Assembly: GCA_011037195.1 (NCBI GenBank)
Contig: JAAEAF010014805.1
Span: forward strand, 124,001-188,000
DNA from: Triatoma infestans
Lineage: Eukaryota; Arthropoda; Insecta; Hemiptera; Reduviidae
Direction: 5' to 3'
Length of the DNA: 64,000 bases
This document shows, in pieces, positions 44,933 to 56,195 of this stretch; the stretch's first letter is position 1; each line of letters opens with the position of its first letter. A model generated the notes under the pieces. The model searched no databases and was not told where the DNA came from. It worked only from the letters and a program-made list of their open reading frames with translations. The position numbers were made by a program, and so were the translations under genes.

Positions 44933-45553
44933 TGTAATAGGATCCGAAGAGAGAGAGAGGCACACACAAATTGAGAGTCTCACTCGCTACTTAGGCCAGA
45001 CTAGCGTGGGAGACTCTACTTATATACAGCAGCGCTAGCCCTACAGACAGTCTTTAAAACAGTTTCTACAGAATTACAACGCGTCAATAACCAACTACTA
45101 CCTTTCTCTACACTCACTCTAAATCTTTCGCTACCATTTTCTATATTCGTGTAAAGTCCTGGCAGTTTGTGTTACTTTCTCATGATATACTATTTAGCAT
45201 TATTTCCAGTTTATTTCTTTTTATAAACCCAATTCTCTCCTTCTCATACCCATTTTATGAGAAGGAAAGTATTGGGTTTATAAGTAGAAACAAACTGGAA
45301 ATAATGCTAAACACTGTATAATGAGAAAGTAACACAAACTTGCTAGGGCTTTACACGAGTATAGAAATTGGTAATGAGAGATTTGGAGTGAATAAAGGAA
45401 AAGGGTAGTAGTTGGTTGTTGACGCGTTGTAACTCTGTATAAACTGTTCTGAAGACAGTCTGTAGGCCTACCGCTCGCCTAAGTAGCGAGTGAGACTCTA
45501 AATTTTGATGTTTCTCTTTCTGCATTAGATCCCACACTTCGGATCCCACTACA
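44933..45553. mobile_element. Palindromic LTR-like element with 4-bp TSD
   Basis: A plus arm (44933 to about 45245) and a minus arm (about 45255-45553) are inverted copies of about 300 bp, joined at a small hairpin (CTTCTCATA...TATGAGAAG). Outer ends are TGTAATAGGATCC and, on plus, GGATCCCACTACA, that is TG...CA. CAGC is duplicated at 44929-44932 and 45554-45557, so the palindrome was inserted as one unit. The plus arm contains CTTATATACAGCAGCG, a possible TATA promoter; the minus arm has CTGTATAAAC at the corresponding region. No coding sequence. Confidence 0.75.
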
Positions 45554-45571
45554 CAGCTACATAAACCAAAA

Positions 45572-45735
45572 AAGTGGTATGATATTTGAACATGGGGAAA
45601 TCATGTACACTCTCATTACAAAACAGCGATAATCCAAAATTGAACACTAAATAATGATTGCTTTAAAAAAAATATATATGTATATATGTATAAGAAATTT
45701 TGATCATATAATCAGATAACATAAAAAAAAATATA
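45572..45735. repeat. Direct repeat N, left copy
   Basis: Matches 46350-46490: TATGATATT...GGACATG/GAACATGG, AAATCATGTACACT, GATAATC, CACTAAATAATGATTG, TAATCAGATA. The pair encloses 45736-46349. Confidence 0.6.
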
Positions 45736-45908
45736 GTATACGAATTTGTCATACAACTAAAAATTAGAAGAAAGAAAATGTAGTTGACTGGTTGAAAACA
45801 TATAATAGTGCCATCAGGGGCAGTTCTTGTGTTAACAATTGAGTAGCTAATTTGCTTGTAATGGAAATAGAACAGTGTAGGAATGTTCTCTAGTTGACAG
45901 TGAGTAAA

Positions 45909-45945
<37 letters not shown>

Positions 45946-46349
45946 AGATGTTTTATGTATGTTATGGTGAAAGTTGAGTGGACAAGCGGAAAACCACCAA
46001 AGTCCATCTGTGTGCCAGTATGTTTAGGAAATATGGAAATACCAGTTTCATTTATGAAAGCAAAATAGAGGCATAAAACAATGGTGCTACCAACATCCGC
46101 TGGTAATTTTATTTTGTTGATATTACTTCCATCAACCGCCCCCGGTATGCGATAAAGAAATTATGCGGTTTATAAAAATTTTAAAAGGCGACAATAATGG
46201 AAGGCAAAAGTGTTATTAAACACTATGAGAGACCGTATTACATCCAATTTTCATAAAAAAATGTCGTTTCTTTTTATTATCCAAGGTTTGTCTCTGAATT
46301 TGTGAATTATTTGTGACTATTTTAATAAACCTGATTATTAAAAAATAAA
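45736..46349 (+). repeat. Unknown insert with 3' poly(A), between direct repeats
   Basis: About 610 bp with a TG run (45909-45941). It ends AATAAACCTGATTATTAAAAAATAAAAAAAA (quoted pieces: AATAAACC, then A-rich) directly against the right direct repeat. No open frame. It resembles a retroposed, 5'-truncated 3' UTR or a SINE-like sequence; I do not recognise it. Confidence 0.45.
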
Positions 46350-46490
46350 AAAAAATTTGTATGATATTGGACATGAATAAATCATGTACACTTTGATTAC
46401 AAACGAACGATAATCAAAAATTAGGCACTAAATAATGATTGTTTAAAAATAATTTAAGAAACTTTAATCATGTAATCAGATATAATATTT
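46350..46490. repeat. Direct repeat N, right copy
   Basis: Partner of 45572-45735, about 80-85 percent identical by eye. Confidence 0.6.
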
Positions 46491-46508
46491 TTTCTTTTTT
46501 CATACTTT

Positions 46509-47194
46509 TGTAATGACATGGCAAGGTCATAGCAATGTCAAACCTTCTTCACAACACATAACAAAAGAAAGAATAATTTATAACTAGGTGGCCTAGCCGG
46601 CCGCTGTCTTCAAGACAAGGCCGCGGCCAAACAAACAAAACCAAGGGACAATACTTTACATCAAAGCAAGCACTGATAAGCTGGCCACTGACCTACATAG
46701 CTGGTCACCGACTAACCAAGGTCGCACAAGGTCGCACACTAGGACAGATGTCTTGGTTGAGTGTTACTAACACTAATATATAAACGACGCTCCATTGAAA
46801 GAGGGGATGATTATACTTCAGTACGTCTTCAAGATTATTATACGAGCAGCAGTTTCCGCGTCCCTACACAGGTTCTATTTATACTTATTTCCTTAGTTGT
46901 GCATCTTAGTTCATTTATTTTAATCATTCTAAATTATTAGTTATTTATCTCCTATTTATTTCTAAGTATTTCTTGTTAATAGTTACCATTACTCACGTTT
47001 AAATTATTGTACAAATACAGTCTATTTTTATAAATTCAGTGTTAATAATTCGAGCACTAACTTCCAAAAATCTCTAAACTAACTTCCGCCCTCTTCAAGA
47101 CATCTACTACATACCATAGGAATCACAATAAACGATTCCACTACATCTGGTGGCAGCGGTGGGATCCGATCATCCGATAATTGATTCCACTACA
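46509..47194 (+). mobile_element. LTR retrotransposon remnant: LTR, tRNA-Leu PBS, 3' LTR stub
   Basis: A 637-bp LTR runs from TGTAATGACATGG (46509) to TTCCACTACA (47145). After TC, TGGTGGCAGCGGTGGGAT (47148-47165) is complementary to the 3' end of tRNA-Leu, including CCA, so this is a primer-binding site. About 15 bp later GATTCCACTACA (47183-47194) repeats the LTR end, then CTTT (47195-47198) duplicates CTTT at 46505-46508. All internal genes are deleted. TATATAAA (46777-46784) and AATAAA (47127-47132) are plausible promoter and poly(A) signals. Family most likely Gypsy-like. Confidence 0.88.
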
Positions 47195-47409
47195 CTTTCA
47201 ATTGATATGAGAGATATGAGATCTTTATCTGGGAATATAATTTTTATAAAAATATCTATTAATGTAATTAATTTAATTAATTTGAGAAATGTCAAGATAT
47301 TCCATTAAAATAAAAATAATTAATATATTTGAACAGTGATTAGCAATTTTTTTTTTTAATTATTTGGTTTTACTCTCACTTACAATGCAAGAGGAAGTTT
47401 GCAATCGTA

Positions 47410-47620
47410 TCAAAAGCTTGAAATTAAATTTTCAACGGAAATAAATGTTTTGAGGTCCCCTGAGTACGAGAAATGTTTTTAGTGTGTGTGTATATGTAAA
47501 CAAAATATACCAAAAACAAAAAAATCACAGATTGTTCAAACTGGATATTCCGTTTAGGTATCACCAGCGAATCTGCCATTAAGGTTTTTTGGCCAACATT
47601 CATCAAGCGACTTTAAAGAA
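47410..47620 (+). repeat. Repeat family with internal (TG)n
   Basis: TTTCAACGGAAATAAATG, TTTTGAGGTCCCCTGAGTAC, a short GT run, AACAAAATATACCAAAAAC and TGGATATTCCGTTTAGGTA align with the copy at 60850-61060. One of at least five copies in the window. Confidence 0.6.
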
Positions 47621-47906
47621 TAGGATTTTTAATTTTTTTTTTATTATAAATTTACTCGAATATGACTATAACAAAGTTCTTTAAATTTGGGAATCATTGT
47701 TCAGATGAAAACCTATTTGTTGGAAGATTTTTGTAAGATTTTGTGGGATTGTATATTAAAAAGTAAATTTAGGGTCTTTAGTTTAAATTTAAACTGCTAT
47801 TCAGATAGTGGGGTTTACCAGCAAGTTTATTATTTGGTTTATACAAGTATAATCTCTACCACATTTATCAAAAAAAAAAAAAAAATCCAACTAAATTTTC
47901 AGTAAA

Positions 47907-48665
47907 TGTAACAGCAACCAAAGAGAGATCAGCAACCACAGAGAGAAAGAGAAGAGAAACGAACCCAACCATTCTCTCGGACTGGAGTGGGAGAAACATA
48001 TATATAGAGCAACGGACAGTCCAGAGATATACAGTTCAATACAGTAATATAATGGATGAGTTAGGTGGAGAGAATTTAGGTCTGGTTGATGAAATAAGAA
48101 GACTGGGTTAACACTGGTTAATTATGTATAATAATAAGGAGACACAGTCTGCCTGGACTTTACACTTGTAATGATACTGTATGGTAGAGTGGAAGCTGGG
48201 TAATGACAAGTTGTGATTGGCTGTATGAACTGTATTGAACTGTATCGAATTGTCTCCCTCTGGACTGTCCGTCGTGCTATATAACGTTTCTCCCACTTCA
48301 GTCCGAAAGAGTGGTTGGGTTGGTTTCTCTTCTCTTTACTCTCTTTGATTGCTGATCTCTCTTTGGTAGATGATGTAACAGCAACCAAAGAGAGTAAAGA
48401 GAAGAGAAATGAACCCAACCACTCTTTCGGACTGGAGTGGGAGAAACTGTGTAAATACAGCGACTGACAGTCCAGAGAGAGACAGTTCGATACAGTTCAT
48501 ACAGCCAATCACTATGTACCATTACCCAGTTTCCATTCTACTATACAGTATCATTACAAGTGTAAAGTCCAGGCAGAAATGTCTCCTTGTTATTACACCC
48601 GTACATAGTTAACCAGTCTTCTTATTTCATCAACCAGACCTAAATTCCCTCCATCTAACTCCTCC
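47907..48665. mobile_element. Three LTR-like arms in alternating orientation
   Basis: Arm A (+, 47907-48050, truncated), arm B (-, about 48051-48367) and arm C (+, 48374-48665) share AACCAAAGAGAG, GAACCCAACCA, CGGACTGGAGTGGGAGAAAC, GACAGTCCAGAG and, in B and C, AAGTGTAAAGTCCAGGCAG with TAACCAGTCTTCTTATTTCA. A and C start TGTAACAGCAACC. Each has a TATA-like element at a similar place (TATATATAG, TATATAAC on the minus strand, GTAAATACAG). It resembles the 44933-45553 palindrome in design but is a different sequence. No coding content; frames over it are incidental. Confidence 0.7.
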
Positions 48666-48680
48666 ATTATAGTAAACATT

Positions 48681-50560
48681 GCAATTTAAAGAAAATTTCT
48701 CAAGCTGAATGCAATAAATTCAGTCGTCTGTTTCAATCACTTTTTTCTTTTTTCTTTTTTAATCAATTAGACAGCAGAAGTTTTGTTTATTTTGGAAAAA
48801 TTGTTGTTGGAGCTGTTAGCTAAGTTATTGGACATCAATACAGTAACTACTTCGCAAATTTGATAAGAACATCACATATGTTTACATTGTGCTTCCTCTT
48901 ACCTCTCCGAAGGAAGTCAAACTTCTTTTCATTAATATGCTCAATATTTTACTTAATGTGCGTGAAAAAGAATTCGAGTTAATTTTTTAAGCGTTTCTGG
49001 GACACATCCTAGATTATTAAAGGGCTCACATTCTTCTGCACACTCTAAATCTTATCTCCATCGGGCACTGCAAAAATATGTAGTAGGGTAAAGCTAGAAG
49101 AGATGACGGACATTTCAAATTTGTGCCCTGTATCAAAATATAGGAGATATATTAAAGAGGTAATGCATATAAACATATGTCAACTACTACCACCTACAAA
49201 AAACGTGGGTAGCAGACTTGAAGCTTAGTAAACACTATGTCTACGAGCCCATCTTTAACAACAGCAGGAAATCTTTCATTTCAATTGCAATTAATATAGT
49301 ATAAAAAAAAAAAAATGCGTTATGAAAATTCAGGTATTCACCAGATATAGCTGATGCGTATAAATGTTCGTAGAACTCAGAAGAACACATAATATAACTG
49401 AAGAATTTTTTTGCAATAAGTTCGCTTCTGATCTCTCTACCTTTCGACTAACTTGCATGATGCCACGTAGTGGCAAAACAAGAGCAGCATAATCTGCGTC
49501 TTCTCTCCTACCTCTGTCATCTTTCCTAGCTTACCCTATTTAAACAAAAATTTTTTTCAGTAAAGGAATATGTATATATTATATATATATATTCCTTAAA
49601 TTTAATATATATATATATCTCCCTTATATATATACTAGACCGTATTTAATAACTAGACTTTGCATTGAGATTAGCAGAAATGGTTGTCTATACTTAAACA
49701 GACAAGGAGTGTGAAAAACCATGGGGGTGTTCCCGTTTGTAAGCTATATTTAAGCGATCAATAATTTGAAATATCACGTATTAACAAACAAGTGGAACCA
49801 AAAAAGTATTGTTACTGTTAATGTATCTTATAAAATTGTTTTAATATTAAGTACTGAATGTATTGTGTCCTTCAAAATTCAAGGGATATGCGCTTATACA
49901 AATTGAATTTTATTATTTTTCAGTCTAGATTTTGGCTGTGATATTTCCAAAGAAATTGAATGGAATAATATTCATTCATGACCGGTTAAATTTTGTTTAT
50001 TTATTTATTTACTTTTTAGTGGTGGGGGCAGCGAGGTTGAAAGAGAAGTTATATGGTTGGTTTCAGTTTAAATATTCTTTGAAAAAACAAACAAACAAAA
50101 AACAAATCAAAATGAGTTGTAATCTTACTTATAGAAACATTAAATCATGATCGGTAAAAATACAAGTATGAAAATAATATTAATCTTTTTATATTTATCC
50201 ATGTCAAAGCTTATATTAAGGTTGCCCTACAAATTAGGGCCAATACTGGCAGCCATGGTTTGTCTAAATATAGCCTACTAATTATTTTTATTAAAAAAAA
50301 GTGATATAAAGAAAGAACGTAAACTTTTTATGTAAAATGAAGCAAAAACAAACAAACAAACAAATTTAACTATAAACTCTATTTTACAAGTATTTTTTTT
50401 TTAATTTTACAATTAATAAAAACTCTTTTTATTTCTTCTCATGTAGCTATATTAGTGAATGAGTTGAAAACTGAGTAATTGGTATCCTGTACAGACAATA
50501 ATAAAAAATTACAATACTTCCTCTTACTAGGAGTAAGATAAAGTAAAAAAGGCGTATCTG
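48681..50560. other. AT-rich non-coding stretch
   Basis: TA-rich runs at 49570-49635. No feature that I can support. Confidence 0.5.
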
Positions 50561-50564
50561 TTTT

Positions 50565-50690
50565 TGGTGCCCGGAACTTTTCCATTGCACTTCCGTTGCT
50601 CTGGGTACTGATCTCTTTTTACAGACAGCAATGCCTAACACCATACAATGGGCTGAGACACAAATATTGTGCTCTATTCTAGAACTCGAT
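50565..50690 (-). repeat. SINE family 1 body relic, minus
   Basis: GGAACTTTTCCATTGCACTT, TTTTTACAGACAGCAATGCC and CCATACAATGGGCTGAGA match the body of the family read in reverse. Head and tail are lost. Confidence 0.45.
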
Positions 50691-50838
50691 TCTGGAAAGG
50701 AAGTAAATGCACTTTGGTTCCATGGTTCATTGTGTTTCCCGGAATAACTACTTACATTAGCTCTCTCCCATTAATGAATAGATTACCAGAGCCCTTTCGG
50801 CCATATAGCCAATAGATGAAATAACTACGATTAGAGAC

Positions 50839-51060
50839 GGAAGGGAATAGCTAAGTGGTTAGCGTACTGGACTCCCACGCGGAGGACCCGGGTTCGAGTC
50901 CAGCTGTGATACGCTTAGATTTTTTTCTTCCTAGCAACCTCTACAATTCACTGTCCGGAGTGTTGTCTGTAACGAGAGAACTGTCTGGAGGCTGTGCATT
51001 GAGAAGTTTCCGGGCGCCAATGACCATAGATGTTGACGTGCCTTAAATTAAAAAAATAAT
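50839..51060 (+). repeat. SINE family 1, tail type B, long TSD
   Basis: Head AAGGGAATAGCTAAGTGG with B box GGTTCGAGTCC, family body, and tail GGCGCCAATGACCATAGATG...GACGTGCCTTAAATTAAAAA. AATAACTACGATTAGAGAC (50820-50838) recurs as AATAACTACAATTAGAAGAC (51061-51080). The tail matches the copy at 35975-36209. Confidence 0.88.
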
Positions 51061-51081
51061 AATAACTACAATTAGAAGACA

Positions 51082-51925
51082 AAAGGTGAGTAGTTAAGAT
51101 TAACACCTCAAATCCATGGCTGAATACCAAAAGACAGTAATGTAGAAAATCGATATATTCTTCTTTCTGGGAAATGATAGTTGCCCCCACTGTGCAAATG
51201 AAATTCCCAAGAATTTCAAAGAAATGAACCTCTGCTGCATAGTAATTAGTCTATCAAAAGATTAGGAAAGAAACATGCGACATTCCTGGGGTACTCTACG
51301 CTACGAGGTTAAGCTTGTTGTTAAGAAATATCTTCGATTCCAAGTTCGGCCAAAGAAATTCTGCGCCAGAGTTGAAAAATCTCTCCCTTATCCACTTTCC
51401 GTTTTCCTTGCACAGAAAGAGGTTCAGTGTAAGTAAACATAACAGGCCCTCCACGAATAACCTTGAATACTTAAGTTCAACAACACTGCTCATAGTGGGG
51501 GAGAGGATGCTTTATTTTATAAGCCGTTTTTCAATGGCTTCACAAGCAGTTCAGATCACTGACTTGTAGTTTCCAGAGCATCCCGCCTCTTCGCTTATAG
51601 ACAAAATAAAATGTGATAAGGAAAAAATAAAGAAGTTGTAGAATTTTGTTTAACGCCTTGAACCCACTGTCGACCAACAAAAAGTATCTTATCTATAAGG
51701 ATGGATGTGGGGTGGAATTAGGACGTTTATTTGCTCTCTTGGAATATTATGGTGCTCCGACAAAATCCCTCTCCCCCCCTGGTGCGAGATTTCTGGTCGT
51801 TGGAAGGATAGGAAGGATAGGTAACTTCATGAAGCATAGTCCTTCAGCCACCACTTATGAAAGCTGGATGGGAGCAGGGCTATTCTAAGACTTTGACCTG
51901 CAGGGATACTCTTAGTCGTGGAAAA
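51082..51925. other. Non-coding stretch, moderately GC-richer
   Basis: Frames at 51315-51569 and 51646-51888 have no family signature. Nothing else recognised. Confidence 0.4.
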
Positions 51926-52008
51926 CAGTGCAGCAGTGTAGTCCTTGGAACCTAATCCTCCGCGTTCCAAAATCAGCACACTGTTATTGAGCTAATCTTG
52001 CCATGCTA
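51926..52008 (-). repeat. SINE family 1 head relic
   Basis: Minus strand: GGCAAGATTAGCTCAATAAC, then AACGCGGAGGATTAGGTTCC. Only the tRNA-like head is recognisable. Confidence 0.45.
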
Positions 52009-52781
52009 TTCTTTATTAATGAAAGAATAATATATTGTAAAGTGTTAGATAAATGTATACCCCCCTTGAATACCAATATTTGTACAATATTTCTACAGGC
52101 TTTTGAATTGTGTAACTCTTGGTGATGATAGTAAAAGTGTTGTCGTGTCGCCAGGCTGGGATATCCGCAGCGAGGCCAAGATACACTTCTCACAGGGATG
52201 GCTAGTCCACTTCTCCCTACGAGGCAGGTAAAGTGTTAGGAAGCATTCCCATAGCGACCACCACTGGTGGCAGTTTTTAAAATCAATATAATTCTACTCT
52301 GTGTGATAAGAAACGCCACATTTGGTTGTCTGTAGACACTCAGCAATGAATCGTGATAGCAAAAGAATAGTATAATATATTTTCAACTCTTGACTTTGTT
52401 TCATAGATGTATTTGCTTGTATTACTTATTCCCCCTATCATTTAATTAATTGTGAAATAAATTCTGAACTTGGAATGTTTCTGTTAGAATGATTATTTTT
52501 TTATTATTTTAAGTTTAATTCTATTAATTCACATAATTAACTCTAACATAGCTGTATTAACTCACAAATTATAAATTGATAATCCCAAAGTCGAGCGCAG
52601 AAACTTTTTCGCGAGAGGATTAAAAAGTTAAAATTTTTTTGAGAATCAACATTTTTTTTTAATATTTTATTTTTTTTAAGAATATTTGTATGTTGTTTTA
52701 ATCTACAATTTTAAACCATTTCTAAGAACGCAGTTATTCGAAAGTCAGGGAACTCATCCTGTATGTGTATATATAGGGGCG

Positions 52782-52978
52782 GGTTGGTGTCGTGGTTATA
52801 AGCATTGACTTCTAAGTGGGAGGTGCACAGTTCGAGTCCCGCGCAATATAACTGCTAAATTTTATATTGGTTTAAAAAATGTTAATGGTAAAGTAGGTGC
52901 TTCTGGCCCCCTCCACGACACCTAATTTGGTAGTTGGACGTTAAACCCGCCTAAAAAACAGGCATTACTTTACTTTAC
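52782..52978 (+). repeat. tRNA-derived SINE (family 3)
   Basis: Head GGTTGGTGTCGTGGTTATAAGC with B box AGTTCGAGTCCCG (52830-52842), then a short body ending CCCGCCTAAAAAACAGGC and a (TTTAC)n tail. Flanked by TA-rich sequence on both sides, so the target duplication cannot be fixed. Different head and tail from families 1 and 2. Confidence 0.7.
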
Positions 52979-53579
52979 TTATATATATTTCATTATCATT
53001 ATCATTTATATATTATGAAGAATTTACTTTCATCCGTGATTTTATGTTTAGCCAAAATTTCGGTGGGGTTTGATATAATTCCATAATTATAATCCATGCC
53101 GCTGCTTTTGCCTTTCAATAAACAACCAATTGCTATTCTATTTACGATATTGGTTTTAATGTGATTTCATTTTATTAGCAGATATGAATAAAATTTGTAA
53201 ATATCATATCCATTGAATGACAAATTAGGTCACTTTTAGTAGGCATTGATTTCAGTAGTTAATAATGGACATAAAAAATGAATATTTCGAAATGGGAGAT
53301 TACAAATAAAATTCTGATTTAACACGATTTATTGTGATCCTAGTATTTCATTTGTTTTTTTTTTGCTATAATTTTTAATGTTTGAAGCGTCATTAAACAG
53401 AACTGGTTCCTCCCTTCTTTATATAAAGTTTAATCTATATGGTACTGAGCGAATGTGGACTGCAAGTGCAGTTAAACTTGAGCAATTTAAATGAATAGAG
53501 TAATGTTTTCAGCCGAATTCGAGAGTCTGTTCGATGCCAGTTTGTAAATAAATTTAGGGCAGGTGTTGAGAAGAATGAG

Positions 53580-54405
53580 CGTTATTCTGTGTTGGAGAGA
53601 GTGACAGAGAGTTGGAGTTCAACTTAGGGAATCGCCATTATCTCACTAGTAATATACCTCTGGAACTCCAGAGGTGGATCATGAAAACTCGGGGGGGGGT
53701 GTGTGATAAATATTGGTAATTCACCTTTTTGTCATTAGGTCAGGAATTGTTGTGACTTATGTAATTTGGAGCTAGTTGATACAGCTTATCATTTTATCGC
53801 TATCTGTCCGAGACTGTCTAATCTAAGAGCAAAATGGCTTACCAATCAACACTAAACGGGAGAGGAAATGATGCGCTATCGTAAATGGTAAAGACTGGAT
53901 GGCTCTGTCAAATTTTTGTGCTAAAGCCAAAAGAATTCTACGGCTTAATGCAAGTTTATTTTTCATTTTAATTTATCTCCCTGATGCTGGAATATATTTT
54001 GCTTACGTTTTTTTCTGAATTACTGTTCTCTACTGAGCTTTTGTATTATTCTCTCTGAACATTGTATTTTATTTATTTATAATATTATTTTATTTTGTTT
54101 TATTTTTTATTAATTTTTCGAGTTTCACTCAGTTCTGTTCAGTTGTCATTGTGAATTATGAAACATTTAGGTTTATTCATTTTTTTGAATGTTATTTGTA
54201 ATGATTTTCAAAAGAAAAAATGCATTACTTCTGAAGAATAATTTTTATTTACTTTTACTAATATTGACGACTCCTCTGACGGTCAATCGTCCAAGATGTT
54301 GTCTTTAGTTAATTAAGTTATATGTTTGTTCTTCCTATTTTGTACACAAATATTTATCAATAAAGACAGTAATAATAATAATAACGATAATAATAATAAT
54401 AATAA
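53580..54405 (+). pseudogene. LINE 3' end with zinc knuckle and (TAA)n tail
   Basis: The frame around 53750-53845 reads CDLCNLELVDTAYHFIAICP then RLSNLRAKWLT, the C-x2-C...H-x4-C knuckle also seen at 5986-6480 and 30603-30660. The upstream coding part is broken by a G-run at 53690 and stops. A long AT-rich 3' UTR ends CAATAAAGACAG and an (ATA)n tail at 54370-54405. Dead 5'-truncated copy. Confidence 0.75.
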
Positions 54406-54649
54406 TCTATATGGTCATGAAATGTAGTAAGCTTTTGGTACACAGAAATGTTTCCGTAATCATTACAAACTCTTTAATCATTTATGGAACATTATTTACC
54501 ACAATTATTTAAGAGACTGACTGTGACTTTTGTTATTTGCTGTTTACTAATTTTCTTCGTTTCTGACCAAATTCTACTTTCATCTACATATTTGAACATT
54601 CAACTGCCCTAAACCATTATTTTAATTTCTCTTAGGAAGAAATACTGCG

Positions 54650-54800
54650 ATAGCGTCAAATATTCGAAATTCGTTTTCACCGGAAATACAAGTTTTGTGG
54701 GTCACCTAATAAAAAAAAAAGTTTTGTATGTATGTGTGTGTGTGTGAACAGGATACTCAAAACCAGAAATGCGAATTTATTGAATTTTTTTTTTTTTTTT
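54650..54800 (+). repeat. Repeat family with internal (TG)n
   Basis: TCGTTTTCACCGGAAATACA, GTGGGTCACCTAAT, an A run, a TG run, then AACAGGATACTCAAAACCAG. Same unit order as 47410 and 60850. Confidence 0.5.
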
Positions 54801-55058
54801 TTCCAGTTTTGTACCAGATTCTCATAAACGGTTCCAATAGGTTTATTTAAATTTTATTTATTAAAACGGATTCAATGATGATTATCTTGGAATGCTAACT
54901 GCATTGAAATTAAACTACCATTTTTTTATTTGAACATATTTCCAAAAAAATTGATTTTGAAATGGTGTTCTGTAGAATCTGTGACGTACACACATCAAGT
55001 GTTAAAATTTGAGTTCGTGCAATGTATAGGTGCTATCTTCTGGGTTATAGTATAAATA

Positions 55059-55385
55059 TGTAATAGGATTCGAAGAGTGGGATCTAAAGCAGAGAGAGAG
55101 AGACACACACACACAAAAGTGTGAGTCTCACTCACTACCTAGGCCAGACTAGAGTGGTGGACTCTGTTTAAATACAGCAGCGCTTAGCCCTAGAGGGAAC
55201 AATTTTTAGAACAGTTTATACAGCAGTTACAACGCGTCAGCAACCAACAACTACCTTTTTTTTCTTCACTCACTCTAAATCTTTCGCAGTATGTGTTTCT
55301 TTCTCATTATACAGTGTTTAGCTTTATTTCCAGTTAATTTTTTCCTTATAAACCCAATTCTCTCCTTCTCATACCCATATTAAAT
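55059..55385 (+). mobile_element. LTR-like single arm (solo) related to 44933
   Basis: Starts TGTAATAGGATTCGAAGAG and follows the plus arm at 44933-45245 to CTCCTTCTCATACCCAT. Contains TGTTTAAATACAGCAGCG at the TATA position. Unlike 44933-45553 there is no inverted partner, so this is the solo form of the same terminal repeat. Confidence 0.7.
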
Positions 55386-56195
55386 ATATTAAAGTTTTAC
55401 ATACCATCCTTCCTAACCCTTAATATTATGTTAGGACTATTGAGAAAATATTTCCAAGTTCAAAATAAATTGTCAATTTTTTATTTGTATTAATGGAGTA
55501 AGAGAAAGTTGTGTGATTGTCATTTTTTTTTTCACGTTAAGATTAAGCAATTATTACTTCGAAATATATATTATACTTAATATTTAAAGTAATAGCTGTT
55601 TTCTTTTTTGTTTTAGGTATGTGAAAATCAATTATAAATTACGGATTTAATGCAGTTCTGTAAGTAATAAATGCTATTATTTTGTTGTTATTTTTATAAT
55701 GTGGATTTAGTGGTTAATAACTTTATTTAAATTATCTCTCATAGAATATTATTTAATTTAGAAATACATGCCAAGCGAATTGATAGGTAATTATGACAAA
55801 AATATTTGGGTTATTCCACCTCCTCACTTGCACTAGATTAGCCATCAGCCCCCCCCTTTTTCATTGTCAACGGTTTCAGAGTTTGGCATTTTTTTTATTT
55901 ATTCTTTTTTTTTCTATTTCAAGCATAACTTCAACTTAAAGATAAGTTTGCATTAATTTTTAAATCAGCGCAGATAGATTAATTTTTCTACAGAAATAGT
56001 GTTTTCTCGGTCATGAATACGTAATAATACATATTTTTTTTAATTTTTAATTTATTTACAATTGATATGGGCCAGCTCACTTAGAGCTTTAAACAAAGTT
56101 GTAATTGAAAGGAAATGAAAACAACAACAAAACAAAGTTGAGTCTTCTCAGAGATCTTGGTTTCAATCTACTGGATGGAGTAGGCTCGCTTACTC
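55386..56195. other. AT-rich non-coding stretch
   Basis: No gene or matched repeat. Long T runs. Confidence 0.5.
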
